Source: Cycloclasticus sp. (GTDB taxonomy: Bacteria; Pseudomonadota; Gammaproteobacteria; Methylococcales; Cycloclasticaceae). From it: DNA of 64,000 bases. The notes beneath the pieces are model-generated. The model saw only the letters and a list, made by a program, of their open reading frames with translations. It was not told the origin of the DNA and did not search any database. Of the stretch, positions 17,820 to 26,548 are shown one piece after another. Position 1 is the stretch's first letter; each line of letters begins with the position of its first letter. A program made the translations under genes and the position numbers. The DNA is taken from assembly GCA_040743155.1 (NCBI GenBank), contig JBFLJU010000001.1:1857144-1921143 (forward strand). The letters run 5' to 3'.

Positions 17820-18719
17820 ATGCCCTTTATATCACTGGAAGACCTTGAACTACATTACGAATACCAGTCGAACGGTGACACGCCCATTATCTTTTTACAC
17901 GGCAACTTTGGCAGTTGGCATTATTGGCAACCCTTTCTGCAAGACCTGCCCAGCGGTTACTGCGGCTATGCGCCAGATTTTAGAGGCTGTGGCGACAGCG
18001 AAGTAACCGACAATGGATACGACATAAAAACGCTAAGCCAAGATGTAGCACAATTTGCTGACCGACTAAAAATCGACACATTCCATTTAGTTGGACACTC
18101 ATTAGGCGGCGCTGTCGCTCAAGAGTTGGCAGGCACTATCCCTGAACGCATACTCACGCTTACATTAGTTGCACCCGCGCCAGCGGAAGGAATGGCATCA
18201 CTAACTAATGTGTCGGTATCAGATTCATTCTTTTCCGCTAAAAACATCTTTCAGTTCTTAGCGACTATTGGTCTAAAAAGAAGGTTTCTATCTACCACCT
18301 TAAAAAAAACAATGCCTAGATTAAATAACAACAAGGGTTATTTAAATCTCGTTGTTAACGATGCCCTTAAAATGGACATTAAAGCTTTCGATGGCTTTTT
18401 AATGGCCCTAAAAAACTGGAACGGGGTCCATTTATTAAAACGCTTCGATTTTCCAGTCTTGATCATGCACGGTGAGCTTGACAGCGTCATACCCTTGCAG
18501 CCTTTGAAGAATATGCAGCAACAAATTAAAGACTGTCGCTTTCATACCTTTCGCAATGTTGGTCATTCACCTCAGCTAGAACACACTAAAGCCTTTAATA
18601 AATTACTGCGCGGCTTTTTACACGGTCATGAAATTGAAACTATTAGTGATAATGTATTCAAAAAGCCTCTCAATATATTCAGTCAATTAAAGCTCAAATT
18701 AAAAGGTTTATTCAAATAA
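17820..18719 (+). CDS. Alpha/beta-fold hydrolase
   Basis: A 299-residue hydrolase starting MPFISLEDLELHYEYQ. The oxyanion region FLHGNFGSWHYWQPF, the nucleophile elbow LVGHSLGGAVAQE, an acid in MHGELDSVIPLQ and the histidine in FRNVGHSPQLEH give a full catalytic triad. It starts 5 bases after cysG and may be co-transcribed with it. The substrate cannot be assigned. The lid region (about residues 130-215) is rich in Lys and Phe and the C-terminal about 30 residues extend past the usual fold end. It is unlike the meta-cleavage hydrolase at 41.5 kb. Confidence 0.8.
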   Translation: MPFISLEDLELHYEYQSNGDTPIIFLHGNFGSWHYWQPFLQDLPSGYCGYAPDFRGCGDSEVTDNGYDIKTLSQDVAQFADRLKIDTFHLVGHSLGGAVAQELAGTIPERILTLTLVAPAPAEGMASLTNVSVSDSFFSAKNIFQFLATIGLKRRFLSTTLKKTMPRLNNNKGYLNLVVNDALKMDIKAFDGFLMALKNWNGVHLLKRFDFPVLIMHGELDSVIPLQPLKNMQQQIKDCRFHTFRNVGHSPQLEHTKAFNKLLRGFLHGHEIETISDNVFKKPLNIFSQLKLKLKGLFK

Positions 18720-18738
18720 TTGGGCTGCGCTTATTAAG

Positions 18739-19710
18739 ATGTGTCATTTACTAAAAAGCATTTACCTACTCAGCATTGCCCTTCTTCTTTCTGCCTGCCA
18801 ATATGAAAGTGTGCCCGAACAAACTTGGGAACATGATAAAGCCGGCCTACTAGCCGCTAGCTTTTCTAAAGATGGCTCTCTTGCTCTTGTCTCGATAACC
18901 GGCGGTGTAGCGCAACTCATCAAAGTCGTCACCAACAAAGTACTTCACCAGTGGCAACACACCGATAGCAATGACGGTATCATTGCATCCGCCATATCGG
19001 CTAATAATCAGTTTGCCATCACCGCAGAAAGTAATTCACTCGCTTTATGGGAAATTAAAAGCGGTAAGATCATCGGCTATTGGGACTTCCCAACCATAAC
19101 CGATATTAGCCTCTCGGCGAATGGCAGACGCGCAGTCATCGGCATGGCGTCTAATAAGGCCTATTACTTCGACCTTTATCATGGAAGAATCATTCATACC
19201 TTCAAACACGACGGCATTATTAATACCGTTGCGCTCTCAAACAACGGTCAATACGCCCTCACTGGCGGCAATGATCAGTATGCAAAGCTGTGGAGCCTTG
19301 AAACTGGAGAGCTCACCCAACGCTGGCGTCAGAATTTTAAAATTTACAATGTCGCCTTATCCGATGATGGCCGTTATGCGATGAGCAACGCCTCTTTAGG
19401 CAAGACCCGCTTATGGGACACCAAAACGGGAGAGAGGCTTAGTCAACTCCCGATGAGGTACATGACTGTTTCAGCCAGTGTATTTTCGCCTGACTCTCAA
19501 ACGCTATTAACTGGCCGACCCAACCAACGCATCGATTTATGGGACGTTAAAACAGGTGATTTAATACGCACTTGGATACCGGCGAAAGACTTCGTCTGGG
19601 GCAACGATGCCGCCGCTATTGTTGCCCTAGCTTTCTCACGCAATGGGCGCAATATTTTCAGCGAAGCCTCTAGCGGTATCGCGCAAAAATGGACAATAGC
19701 AAAAAAATAA
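18739..19710 (+). CDS. WD40-repeat lipoprotein
   Basis: A 323-residue protein with a lipoprotein signal peptide (LLSIALLLSACQYES; lipobox LSAC) and a chain of WD40-like blades over the rest. Repeats such as ALTGGNDQYAKLWSLETGEL, MSNASLGKTRLWDTKTGERL and LLTGRPNQRIDLWDVKTGDL are visible, and six or seven blades would form one propeller. It should sit at an envelope membrane facing the periplasm and bind protein partners. No enzymatic motif is seen. It follows the alpha/beta hydrolase gene by 19 bases. Function unknown. Confidence 0.8.
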   Translation: MCHLLKSIYLLSIALLLSACQYESVPEQTWEHDKAGLLAASFSKDGSLALVSITGGVAQLIKVVTNKVLHQWQHTDSNDGIIASAISANNQFAITAESNSLALWEIKSGKIIGYWDFPTITDISLSANGRRAVIGMASNKAYYFDLYHGRIIHTFKHDGIINTVALSNNGQYALTGGNDQYAKLWSLETGELTQRWRQNFKIYNVALSDDGRYAMSNASLGKTRLWDTKTGERLSQLPMRYMTVSASVFSPDSQTLLTGRPNQRIDLWDVKTGDLIRTWIPAKDFVWGNDAAAIVALAFSRNGRNIFSEASSGIAQKWTIAKK

Positions 19711-19745
19711 AGCGCCGCATCGTCATAGAGTTATGACTCTCAGAT

Positions 19746-21179
19746 TTATTTAAATAAAGCCTCGGCTATATCACTTGTTCCTAGGTCTTTTTGCAGCCTC
19801 GACCAATCCTTATTCACAAGGCCTAGCTTCGCTTTGCTCACTTTTCTCATGCCATCAAGGTCAATCAAAACCGGGCTGTTGTTGGTAATCCAAATATTAT
19901 GAGCCTTAAGATCACCGTGCGCATACCCACATGCATGTAAGTGCTGAATCAAGCAATGGATTTTTTCTGCCATCGTCATTGCATCTGCTCTACACACGGC
20001 TGAATGAAAGTATTCATATGCGTGTATGCCTTCTAAATACTCTGTCACAAAATATGAACGACCTCTTAATTTGCCAAACCGATTCTCCAGCAGCAACAGT
20101 GGCTTAGCTGTCTCGATACCATTAAAATCAAGCAAATGTCCGTTTCTCCAACTTACCGCAGCTCTGCTTTCCATAACAGATCGCGCAAACTGATGTAATG
20201 TACTCTTTTTGTTATAGCGTTTAACGATATACAATTTCCCAGCTATATCGACCTTAGCTACCGTTGCGCTCCTGCCACTTTTCAAAACCTGCCCTTCATT
20301 AATAAATGAATCGGGGTTAGCTATAAATTGATCAACATCCTGTTTATCCAGTGCTCTTGAAAACACACAAAACTGTTTCCAATTCTTTATAATCTCAAAG
20401 GCAGTGCATCGACGAAATACCTTCTTATTAATATATTTATCCTCACGCCAGTCTCTATAAATACTGAGCTGTCGAAGCACTCCTTGACGAAAGTTAGGCG
20501 ATAATGTTGTGTCGCGAAGCTTAATATAACTATCAAGCAGCTTATTGATACTGGCCTTTTCCCATTGCGGCAATTGAGTTAAAAACATCGCTAAGTTTCT
20601 ACTGGCCCACTTTTCAGATAAGCAGCGGCCTTTTTGCTCACCATTGACCTGATCGCCATCAATGAGATATAGCTTATTGCCATCATCAAGGAAGTTATCC
20701 AAATGAACATCTTGTTGATAACAAGACTGATCGTGCATCTTACAAATAAATGTCAACGCTGTTCTAAAAACAGCTTCACGTTCTTCAACTGAATTCAAAC
20801 TGGCCAATTTTTGCCCTAGCGTTTCAGCCTGGTCAATAAATTGAAAAATAACGAGTGAAAAACTTGCCGACTCATTGATGACAAAATCAATAATTTCTGG
20901 CGTTGGAACGCCCGCCTTACTCATTAATTGAGCCCCATCAAACTCCCTTTTTGCTCGTTGCTTATATCCTTTCCCAAAGAAAACCTTTATAAACACGGCT
21001 TTGCCTTGATAAGTCGCCTTACAAGCAAGCCTTTTATGCGGCAGAAAACGGTTCAATTCCTCAGCGATGACAAACTCATCAGGTGCTTTATTCAACCTCA
21101 GGGTGAAGGGGAAAGGAATCTCCACAGCTTCTTTAAACTGAAGCAATCTCGCCACCGTCATCCCTTGGTTTGTCATCAT
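19746..21179 (-). CDS. Two-domain lipopolysaccharide core kinase-like protein
   Basis: A 477-residue cytoplasmic protein with two tandem kinase-like (Kdo/WaaP/InaA) domains. The N-terminal domain has the catalytic-loop-like HLDNFLDDGNKLYLIDGD, in which the usual HGDLHxxN is changed to DVHLDN. The C-terminal domain keeps a full loop HGDLKAHNIWITNNSPVLID LDG (positions about residues 418-442) and a clear Lys-containing strand, IVKRYNKKS. It is the last gene of a minus-strand run of core-LPS genes. In Pseudomonas the waa region also holds several such kinases, some with two domains. Phosphorylation of inner-core heptose is the likely role, but acceptor and activity of each half are inference. 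Confidence 0.78.
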   Translation of the reverse strand: MMTNQGMTVARLLQFKEAVEIPFPFTLRLNKAPDEFVIAEELNRFLPHKRLACKATYQGKAVFIKVFFGKGYKQRAKREFDGAQLMSKAGVPTPEIIDFVINESASFSLVIFQFIDQAETLGQKLASLNSVEEREAVFRTALTFICKMHDQSCYQQDVHLDNFLDDGNKLYLIDGDQVNGEQKGRCLSEKWASRNLAMFLTQLPQWEKASINKLLDSYIKLRDTTLSPNFRQGVLRQLSIYRDWREDKYINKKVFRRCTAFEIIKNWKQFCVFSRALDKQDVDQFIANPDSFINEGQVLKSGRSATVAKVDIAGKLYIVKRYNKKSTLHQFARSVMESRAAVSWRNGHLLDFNGIETAKPLLLLENRFGKLRGRSYFVTEYLEGIHAYEYFHSAVCRADAMTMAEKIHCLIQHLHACGYAHGDLKAHNIWITNNSPVLIDLDGMRKVSKAKLGLVNKDWSRLQKDLGTSDIAEALFK

Positions 21180-21195
21180 TTATACGATACCAATA

Positions 21196-22641
21196 TCATG
21201 CTTGAATAGCGTCCTCGTCAGCCTCTAAAAACTGCTGAGTACTGTAACTAAAGAATATCTCATTTGAACGGACCGCTTTTCTAAAGTATTCATCGTCACC
21301 GTAGGGTGACAGGGGTCTGCCAATCAACCAAGCCTGTAATTGGAACCGAAGTCTCTTCTTCCAACGCAAGGGCGTTTGTAAGTCATGCATCATGGCCAGG
21401 GCCATCGCTTTATTTCTTTGCTGATCTAAGGTTAACGATATAGAAACGAGCGAGCCAGCCGATAGATTCTTTCCCATATTAGGAGGTAAGGAAGCCAAGG
21501 TGTGACTGCTTCCAAATGGAAACATATCGCTATAAATTAAATGATTGGCATACAGGTAAATCTCCGCCGGTTTATGTGCGGCTTGTAACAGCGCTTCTTT
21601 AACAGCCAAGCTGCTGTAGTAGTGATCTTGATGCGGATCAAGCTTCATATGCGGCATCACAATACAATCCGGCTTAATGCGTTCGATACATTCAACCAGG
21701 TCTGCAATTAAAGTATTCCAACTGGGTGTGCCGTGTTTATCACTGTCCAGCGCTAGCGCATTAAATTCCCTAAATACTCGAGTATCCTTCACAGCAGCCG
21801 TTTTCGAGGCTACCGGCTCATCAGGGGCGTTTTGCATCGCTTTTAACTGCATACAAAAATAGCCGAGTTGGATTATATCTGTCGACTTCAAGCCCGCCCA
21901 TTGCGGTACCGCAACACTATCCCAAGACCTTAAACGCCCTTTTAATAATGAAGCCTCTTCAGCGTTGGTTAAATGCGATTCATATGCCTTCGCCTCCAGC
22001 TCACCCGCGGTCACCGTAACGATAGCGCTATCGTGCGTGCTGTATAAACCGAAGGCTGCAATTTCAGCATCGTCGGCATGAGGCGCGATCACCAACACCT
22101 TCTTTTTATCTAAGCTGGGGTTGGAAAAAAGTAAGACTTCAGCGGTCTTTGTTGATAAATTACAATACCTCGTTTCGATAGATATCGTTTCGCTAGAATG
22201 AATAAATTCGCTAATATTAAGGTAGCGCAAGCCGTTAACAGCCCGTTCAAAATATTGCCGCCTCTCGATAGAACCAGAGCGTATGATGACAAAGGGGTCT
22301 AAAAACTTGCCGCGCCAGCTGTGCCGAACATTAATCGCCAATATTGCCGAGTCATACGCTTCATCGCAGTTCAAACATTGAAAAGCAGTATCGCCAGCCA
22401 GCCAATTTGGCTTAAGTCTGTCCGCTGCATCAAATTGGTATAAATAATCAGCACAGGGGTCATAAAAATTATGGTCTGCTAGGAATAATTCGTTCACAAC
22501 AAATAACAACAGCAGTAGCCCTATTAGCATTAGAAACTGACCGTTAAACAGTAAATACACTGATAACAAAATCAACAATACTAAGCGTATCAGCGCTAAA
22601 CGTTTTTTTTGTTTAAAGCCCTTATTTAGTTTTTTGTTCAT
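21196..22641 (-). CDS. PIG-L family de-N-acetylase (DnpA-like), membrane-anchored
   Basis: A 481-residue protein with one or two hydrophobic helices near residues 15-45 (LALIRLVLLILLSVYLLFNG) and a PIG-L/LmbE zinc deacetylase domain from about residue 180. The zinc motif is LVIAPHADDAEIAAFGLYS and the distal His is in PHMKLDPHQDHYYSSLAV. The start is set at ATG 22641 because it overlaps the upstream stop as ATGA; a GTG at 22671 would extend it needlessly. It follows the Mig-14-like gene as in Pseudomonas, where the equivalent deacetylase (DnpA) is linked to LPS core and antibiotic tolerance. Its substrate is not known. Confidence 0.82.
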   Translation of the reverse strand: MNKKLNKGFKQKKRLALIRLVLLILLSVYLLFNGQFLMLIGLLLLLFVVNELFLADHNFYDPCADYLYQFDAADRLKPNWLAGDTAFQCLNCDEAYDSAILAINVRHSWRGKFLDPFVIIRSGSIERRQYFERAVNGLRYLNISEFIHSSETISIETRYCNLSTKTAEVLLFSNPSLDKKKVLVIAPHADDAEIAAFGLYSTHDSAIVTVTAGELEAKAYESHLTNAEEASLLKGRLRSWDSVAVPQWAGLKSTDIIQLGYFCMQLKAMQNAPDEPVASKTAAVKDTRVFREFNALALDSDKHGTPSWNTLIADLVECIERIKPDCIVMPHMKLDPHQDHYYSSLAVKEALLQAAHKPAEIYLYANHLIYSDMFPFGSSHTLASLPPNMGKNLSAGSLVSISLTLDQQRNKAMALAMMHDLQTPLRWKKRLRFQLQAWLIGRPLSPYGDDEYFRKAVRSNEIFFSYSTQQFLEADEDAIQA

Positions 22642-23534
22642 ACCGAATAAACTGCGCTGCGACAGCACCACCTGTCTTTATATTCATTATCGGCTTTACC
22701 AAACGAATAGCGCAATGTTTTACCTTGAGCCTTACTTAACTCCCACGCCTGCTGTGTATTTATATACGTTAGTACGCTACCCGAACTTAATGATTTATAC
22801 GCAGGATCAACCCCGCCATTGATATATTCCATCGAGATATGTGATGGGCACTCTACTTTATAAACCAGTTGAATAGCGATGGCTTTGCCTTCCATCTCTA
22901 TCACCGAACCAAATAACAAGGGCCGCAAATAACCCAATAGTTGCTCTAATTGCTGATAGCCCTTTGGCTTAAAACCCCAACGTAGCTCAAATAAGCGCGT
23001 ATAAACCCCAGCAAGCTCTGCATTAGACATAGAATCAACCGTTCGGATAATCCCACCTTGTTCATGCAACAAACGTAATTCTCTTTTACGGTTATATCTG
23101 AATTTTTTAGAAAACTCACTCGGTGCTTTAGCTAAACAGATATCCATCGTACTGGGCTTTAAGTTACTGATATTTGCCATATGAAGCGCTGACAAATTAT
23201 CCACCTGTACCGGCAACTTAATTGGCGATGTTGCTGCAATAGGCAATATCAGTTCCGCATTACCAAAATCAACAATGCCCTGACGTGACGTCTGCTTTAA
23301 GCCACGTTTACTACCAGCAAGCCACTTTTTCCAAACAGGAATGACCGCTTGTAAGTCGGCACCTTCGCCAAATGCAAAAAATTGCATAGGCAGTCCAACC
23401 ATTGCTGCGATAGCGTTCAATGAAACAGGATGAGTTAAAACACTGCCACCAAATTTTTCATAAGCCGCTGCATAGATCGCTTGATCCACTTCATACCAGC
23501 CCTTCATCCGCCTGTTTTGAAAAAATGACTGCAT
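22638..23534 (-). CDS. Mig-14 family protein
   Basis: A 298-residue protein with the Mig-14/GNAT-like fold signature: RRMKGWYEVDQAIYAAAYEK near the N-terminus, the basic stretch EFSKKFRYNRKRELRLL in the middle, and the C-terminal SMEYINGGVDPAYKSL and LRYSFGKADNEYKDRW. The start at ATG 23534 overlaps the waaC stop as TAATG and agrees with the family N-terminus; the earlier ATG at 23567 lies within waaC. Mig-14 proteins in Salmonella and Pseudomonas associate with the inner membrane and support resistance to antimicrobial peptides. Position inside an LPS-core operon fits an envelope role. Confidence 0.75.
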   Translation of the reverse strand: MQSFFQNRRMKGWYEVDQAIYAAAYEKFGGSVLTHPVSLNAIAAMVGLPMQFFAFGEGADLQAVIPVWKKWLAGSKRGLKQTSRQGIVDFGNAELILPIAATSPIKLPVQVDNLSALHMANISNLKPSTMDICLAKAPSEFSKKFRYNRKRELRLLHEQGGIIRTVDSMSNAELAGVYTRLFELRWGFKPKGYQQLEQLLGYLRPLLFGSVIEMEGKAIAIQLVYKVECPSHISMEYINGGVDPAYKSLSSGSVLTYINTQQAWELSKAQGKTLRYSFGKADNEYKDRWCCRSAVYSV

Positions 23535-24553
23535 TAAACGGCCATTAATCCGTTTAATGTTCGCCATACTTTCTCAGCGCTGAGTGTTCCATAACACGCC
23601 GGCTTTACGTCAGATAGTTGAGTGTAAGCACATTCTTTTTTTAAGCACGGCGAACAATCAAATTCTGTTTGCAGGCATTGATTATTCTCGCCCATAGTAC
23701 CCGTTAATTTGGCACTGGTTGAACCATAAATTGTTACCGCTGGCGTACCGCAAGCTGCGGTTAAATGCGCTAAGCCACTATCAACCCCCACTACGCCTTT
23801 GGCGTGCATCAATATGGCTGATAGCTCTTTAATGGATGAACGTGGCAATACGTGTGCTTTTTCTGAGGCATCGGATATCATTGTCGCTCGCCCATGCTCT
23901 TGTTCGTTACCCCAAGGTAAGTACACATTAAACCCTTGTTCGGTAGCCAACGAAGCCAAGTTTTTCCAATATTCATTTGGCCAATGTTTGCTTGCCCACG
24001 TTGTACCGTGTAAGAAGATGAGATAAGGCTGTTGCAACGATTCAGAGGCTTTGCAAGCTTCTTTGTTAAGACCATACGATATTTGCTCATTTACAAATTC
24101 GTAGCCAAGACTCTTCGCAAATAATTGGCGAACACGGTCAATGGCATGTTGGCCCTTGGGAATATCTATTTTATGCTGGTACGCCATCGACGCTAACGGC
24201 TCTCGGCAACTGGTTTTTGACAATCCAAACTTTTTGCCCCGTGCCTTGCGTGTTAAAAAGGCGCTTTTAATCAAGCCTTGCGCATCAATCACCGCATCAT
24301 ATTCATGCTGTTGAATATCATTAATAGCCGCCTTAATTTCCGCACGGCACTGCCATAAATTTTTACGCCAGCGACGAATCGCAACGGGAATAACACGGTT
24401 AACAAACGGGTGTAATTTAGGAATGTCTTGGAAAGGTTCCTCAACCACCCAGTCGAAAGAAATATCGGGAATCGCGTTGGCAGCATCCGTCAATGCTGGC
24501 AATGTATGAATAACATCGCCGAGTGAAGACGTTTTAATAACGAGAACTTTCAT
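23534..24553 (-). CDS. waaC: ADP-heptose:LPS heptosyltransferase I
   Basis: GT9 glycosyltransferase that adds the first heptose to Kdo2-lipid A. It opens MKVLVIKTSSLGDVIHTLPA, the WaaC signature, and contains IDAQGLIKSAFLTRKARG, LHGTTWASKHWPNEYWKNLA, the donor-site GVDSGLAHLTAACGTPAV, and a cysteine-rich tail (CSPCLKKECAY). The 339-residue length is usual. It follows waaF closely on the same strand (9 bases) and its stop codon overlaps the next gene, so translation is probably coupled along the operon. Confidence 0.95.
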   Translation of the reverse strand: MKVLVIKTSSLGDVIHTLPALTDAANAIPDISFDWVVEEPFQDIPKLHPFVNRVIPVAIRRWRKNLWQCRAEIKAAINDIQQHEYDAVIDAQGLIKSAFLTRKARGKKFGLSKTSCREPLASMAYQHKIDIPKGQHAIDRVRQLFAKSLGYEFVNEQISYGLNKEACKASESLQQPYLIFLHGTTWASKHWPNEYWKNLASLATEQGFNVYLPWGNEQEHGRATMISDASEKAHVLPRSSIKELSAILMHAKGVVGVDSGLAHLTAACGTPAVTIYGSTSAKLTGTMGENNQCLQTEFDCSPCLKKECAYTQLSDVKPACYGTLSAEKVWRTLNGLMAV

Positions 24554-24562
24554 TCGTAAAAG

Positions 24563-25576
24563 TTACGATGCATCCAGTAAGGCAAAAACACGATCGGGTG
24601 AAATTTTTGTCAGGCAATCTAAATGCCCCAACGGACATTCACGCTTAAAACACGGCGAGCACGATAAGTGCAAACTGATTACTTCCGCATCGGGGTGAAG
24701 GGGCGGTGTGAAGTTAGGATCGGATGAGCCATACAGCGCCACTGTTTTTATATTCAGCGCTGCGGCTACGTGCATAAGACCCGAATCATTGCTCACCACT
24801 GCATCGCATAAGGACATTAAATCTAACGCTTCGGTTAGGCTGGTTTGACCCGCAAAATCACGACAACTTCCACCCGCCAATTCGTTAATGGTTGCTGTTA
24901 CAGGTTCATCTTTTGCCGATCCAAACAAATAAACCTGCCAACCTTTTGCTAGCGCCTGCTTGGCAACATTTGCGTAATGCTCTTCAGGCCAGCGTTTAGC
25001 GGGCCCGTATTCTGCGCCGGGGCACAGGCCAAGCACTTTCCCCTTAGCCTCGACGATACCAAATGCACGTTTAACAGCATCAACGCTAGCCGGATCAATA
25101 AGTAAGCGTGGCTGTGGAATATCAGGAAGGACCGCACACGGTGCCGTTGCTAAGGCAACAAAACGTTGCACCGTTTTAGTTAAGAATTCTTTATTCAAGC
25201 GGCGAGAGTCATTTAACAAACCCCAACGCACCTCACCTAAATAACCGGTTCGTTTCGGTATATTTGAAAAATAAGGAATGAGCGCTGACTTCCACGAATT
25301 GGGTAACACGATCGCTTGATCGTATCGCTCACTTCTTAAGCTTTTCCCAAGTGCTTTACGTCCCTTAAAATCAAACTGCCCATGCCCTAATGGCATAACA
25401 ATCGCCTTACGAACTTCTGGCATTCGTTCTAGGATAGCTAGCGACCATTCCGGTGCCAATACGTCAATCAAACACTGTTCATGCTGCTGTTTTAGCGCCA
25501 TAAACAAACTTTGCGCCATCACCATATCGCCCACCCACGACGGGCCAACGACAAGTATGCGATACGGCTGGCTCAA
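24563..25576 (-). CDS. waaF: ADP-heptose:LPS heptosyltransferase II
   Basis: GT9 glycosyltransferase that adds the second core heptose. N-terminal RILVVGPSWVGDMVMAQSLF is the WaaF hallmark, with GYLGEVRWGLLNDSR, LCPGAEYGPAKRWPEEHYA and the donor-site VSNDSGLMHVAAALNIKTVA; the C-terminal cysteines lie in LSCSPCFKRECPLGH. The start is TTG at 25576; no ATG is available before the conserved N-terminus. It comes 7 bases after ilvE, and the order glnE-ilvE-waaF-waaC matches Pseudomonas. Confidence 0.95.
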   Translation of the reverse strand: MSQPYRILVVGPSWVGDMVMAQSLFMALKQQHEQCLIDVLAPEWSLAILERMPEVRKAIVMPLGHGQFDFKGRKALGKSLRSERYDQAIVLPNSWKSALIPYFSNIPKRTGYLGEVRWGLLNDSRRLNKEFLTKTVQRFVALATAPCAVLPDIPQPRLLIDPASVDAVKRAFGIVEAKGKVLGLCPGAEYGPAKRWPEEHYANVAKQALAKGWQVYLFGSAKDEPVTATINELAGGSCRDFAGQTSLTEALDLMSLCDAVVSNDSGLMHVAAALNIKTVALYGSSDPNFTPPLHPDAEVISLHLSCSPCFKRECPLGHLDCLTKISPDRVFALLDAS

Positions 25577-25583
25577 GAAATAC

Positions 25584-26504
25584 TTAGACCAGTGTTAACC
25601 AGTCGTTATGCTCTGGCGAACGACCTTGAACTGCATCAAAATACAGTGTTTGTAAACGCTCAGTAATAGGGCCTCTGCCACCATTACCAATCGTACGGTC
25701 ATCCACTTCGCGAATGGGCGTGACTTCTGCTGCTGTGCCGGTAAAAAAAGCTTCATCTGCAACGTATACTTCATCACGCGTGATTCTCTTTTCTACTACT
25801 TGCAAACCGCATTCTTCAGCCAGTTGGAAAATAGTTTCGCGGGTAATGCCTTCAAGTGCTGATGTTAAGTCAGGCGTAATCAGTTTACCGTTACGCACAA
25901 GAAAGATATTTTCGCCACTACCCTCTGCCACATAGCCCTCATGATCGAGCAACATCGCTTCGTCATAACCACAAGAGATGGCCTCTTGTAGCGCTAGGAT
26001 TGAGTTCATGTAGTTACCATTCGCCTTGGCTTTACACATCACACTATTAACGTGATTACGAGTATATGAAGACGTACGAATCCTGATGCCTTTTTCAATC
26101 CCGTCTTCGCCGAGGTATTTTCCCCACTCCCAAGCAGCCACCATGACGTGAACTTTTAAGCTATCAGCACGAATACCCATGCCTTCTGAACCGTAAAAAC
26201 ACATAGGGCGCAGATAAGCAGACTTTAACTTATTTTTAGAAACAGCCTCGCGTTGAACTTGGTTTAGCGTGTCCTTATCGAACGGGATTTTCATATTCAA
26301 AATATGAGCCGAACGGAACAAACGGTCTGTATGATCTTGCAATCTAAAAATAGCTGTACCTTCAGGCGTTTCATAAGCACGCGTGCCTTCAAACACACCC
26401 ATGCCATAATGCAAGGTATGCGTTAGCACGTGGACCTTGGCTTCACGCCAATCTACCCACTCACCATCCAACCAGATGACGCCATCTCTGTCATCCATTC
26501 CCAT
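25584..26504 (-). CDS. ilvE: Branched-chain amino acid aminotransferase
   Basis: Fold-type IV PLP enzyme that does the last step of valine, leucine and isoleucine synthesis. Key stretches: GVIWLDGEWVDWREAKVHVL, YGMGVFEGTRAYETPEGTAI, the Schiff-base lysine in MCKAKANGNYMNSILA, AMLLDHEGYVAEGSGENIFL, and the C-terminal FFTGTAAEVTPIREVDDR that binds the PLP phosphate. A good AGGAG ribosome site lies 7 bases before ATG 26504. Length 306 is normal. It sits between glnE and waaF without a metabolic link, a synteny shared with Pseudomonas. Confidence 0.97.
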   Translation of the reverse strand: MGMDDRDGVIWLDGEWVDWREAKVHVLTHTLHYGMGVFEGTRAYETPEGTAIFRLQDHTDRLFRSAHILNMKIPFDKDTLNQVQREAVSKNKLKSAYLRPMCFYGSEGMGIRADSLKVHVMVAAWEWGKYLGEDGIEKGIRIRTSSYTRNHVNSVMCKAKANGNYMNSILALQEAISCGYDEAMLLDHEGYVAEGSGENIFLVRNGKLITPDLTSALEGITRETIFQLAEECGLQVVEKRITRDEVYVADEAFFTGTAAEVTPIREVDDRTIGNGGRGPITERLQTLYFDAVQGRSPEHNDWLTLV

Positions 26505-26548
26505 AGTTAACTCCTAACTTGTTTGTGAAAACTAAACGTACAATACAT

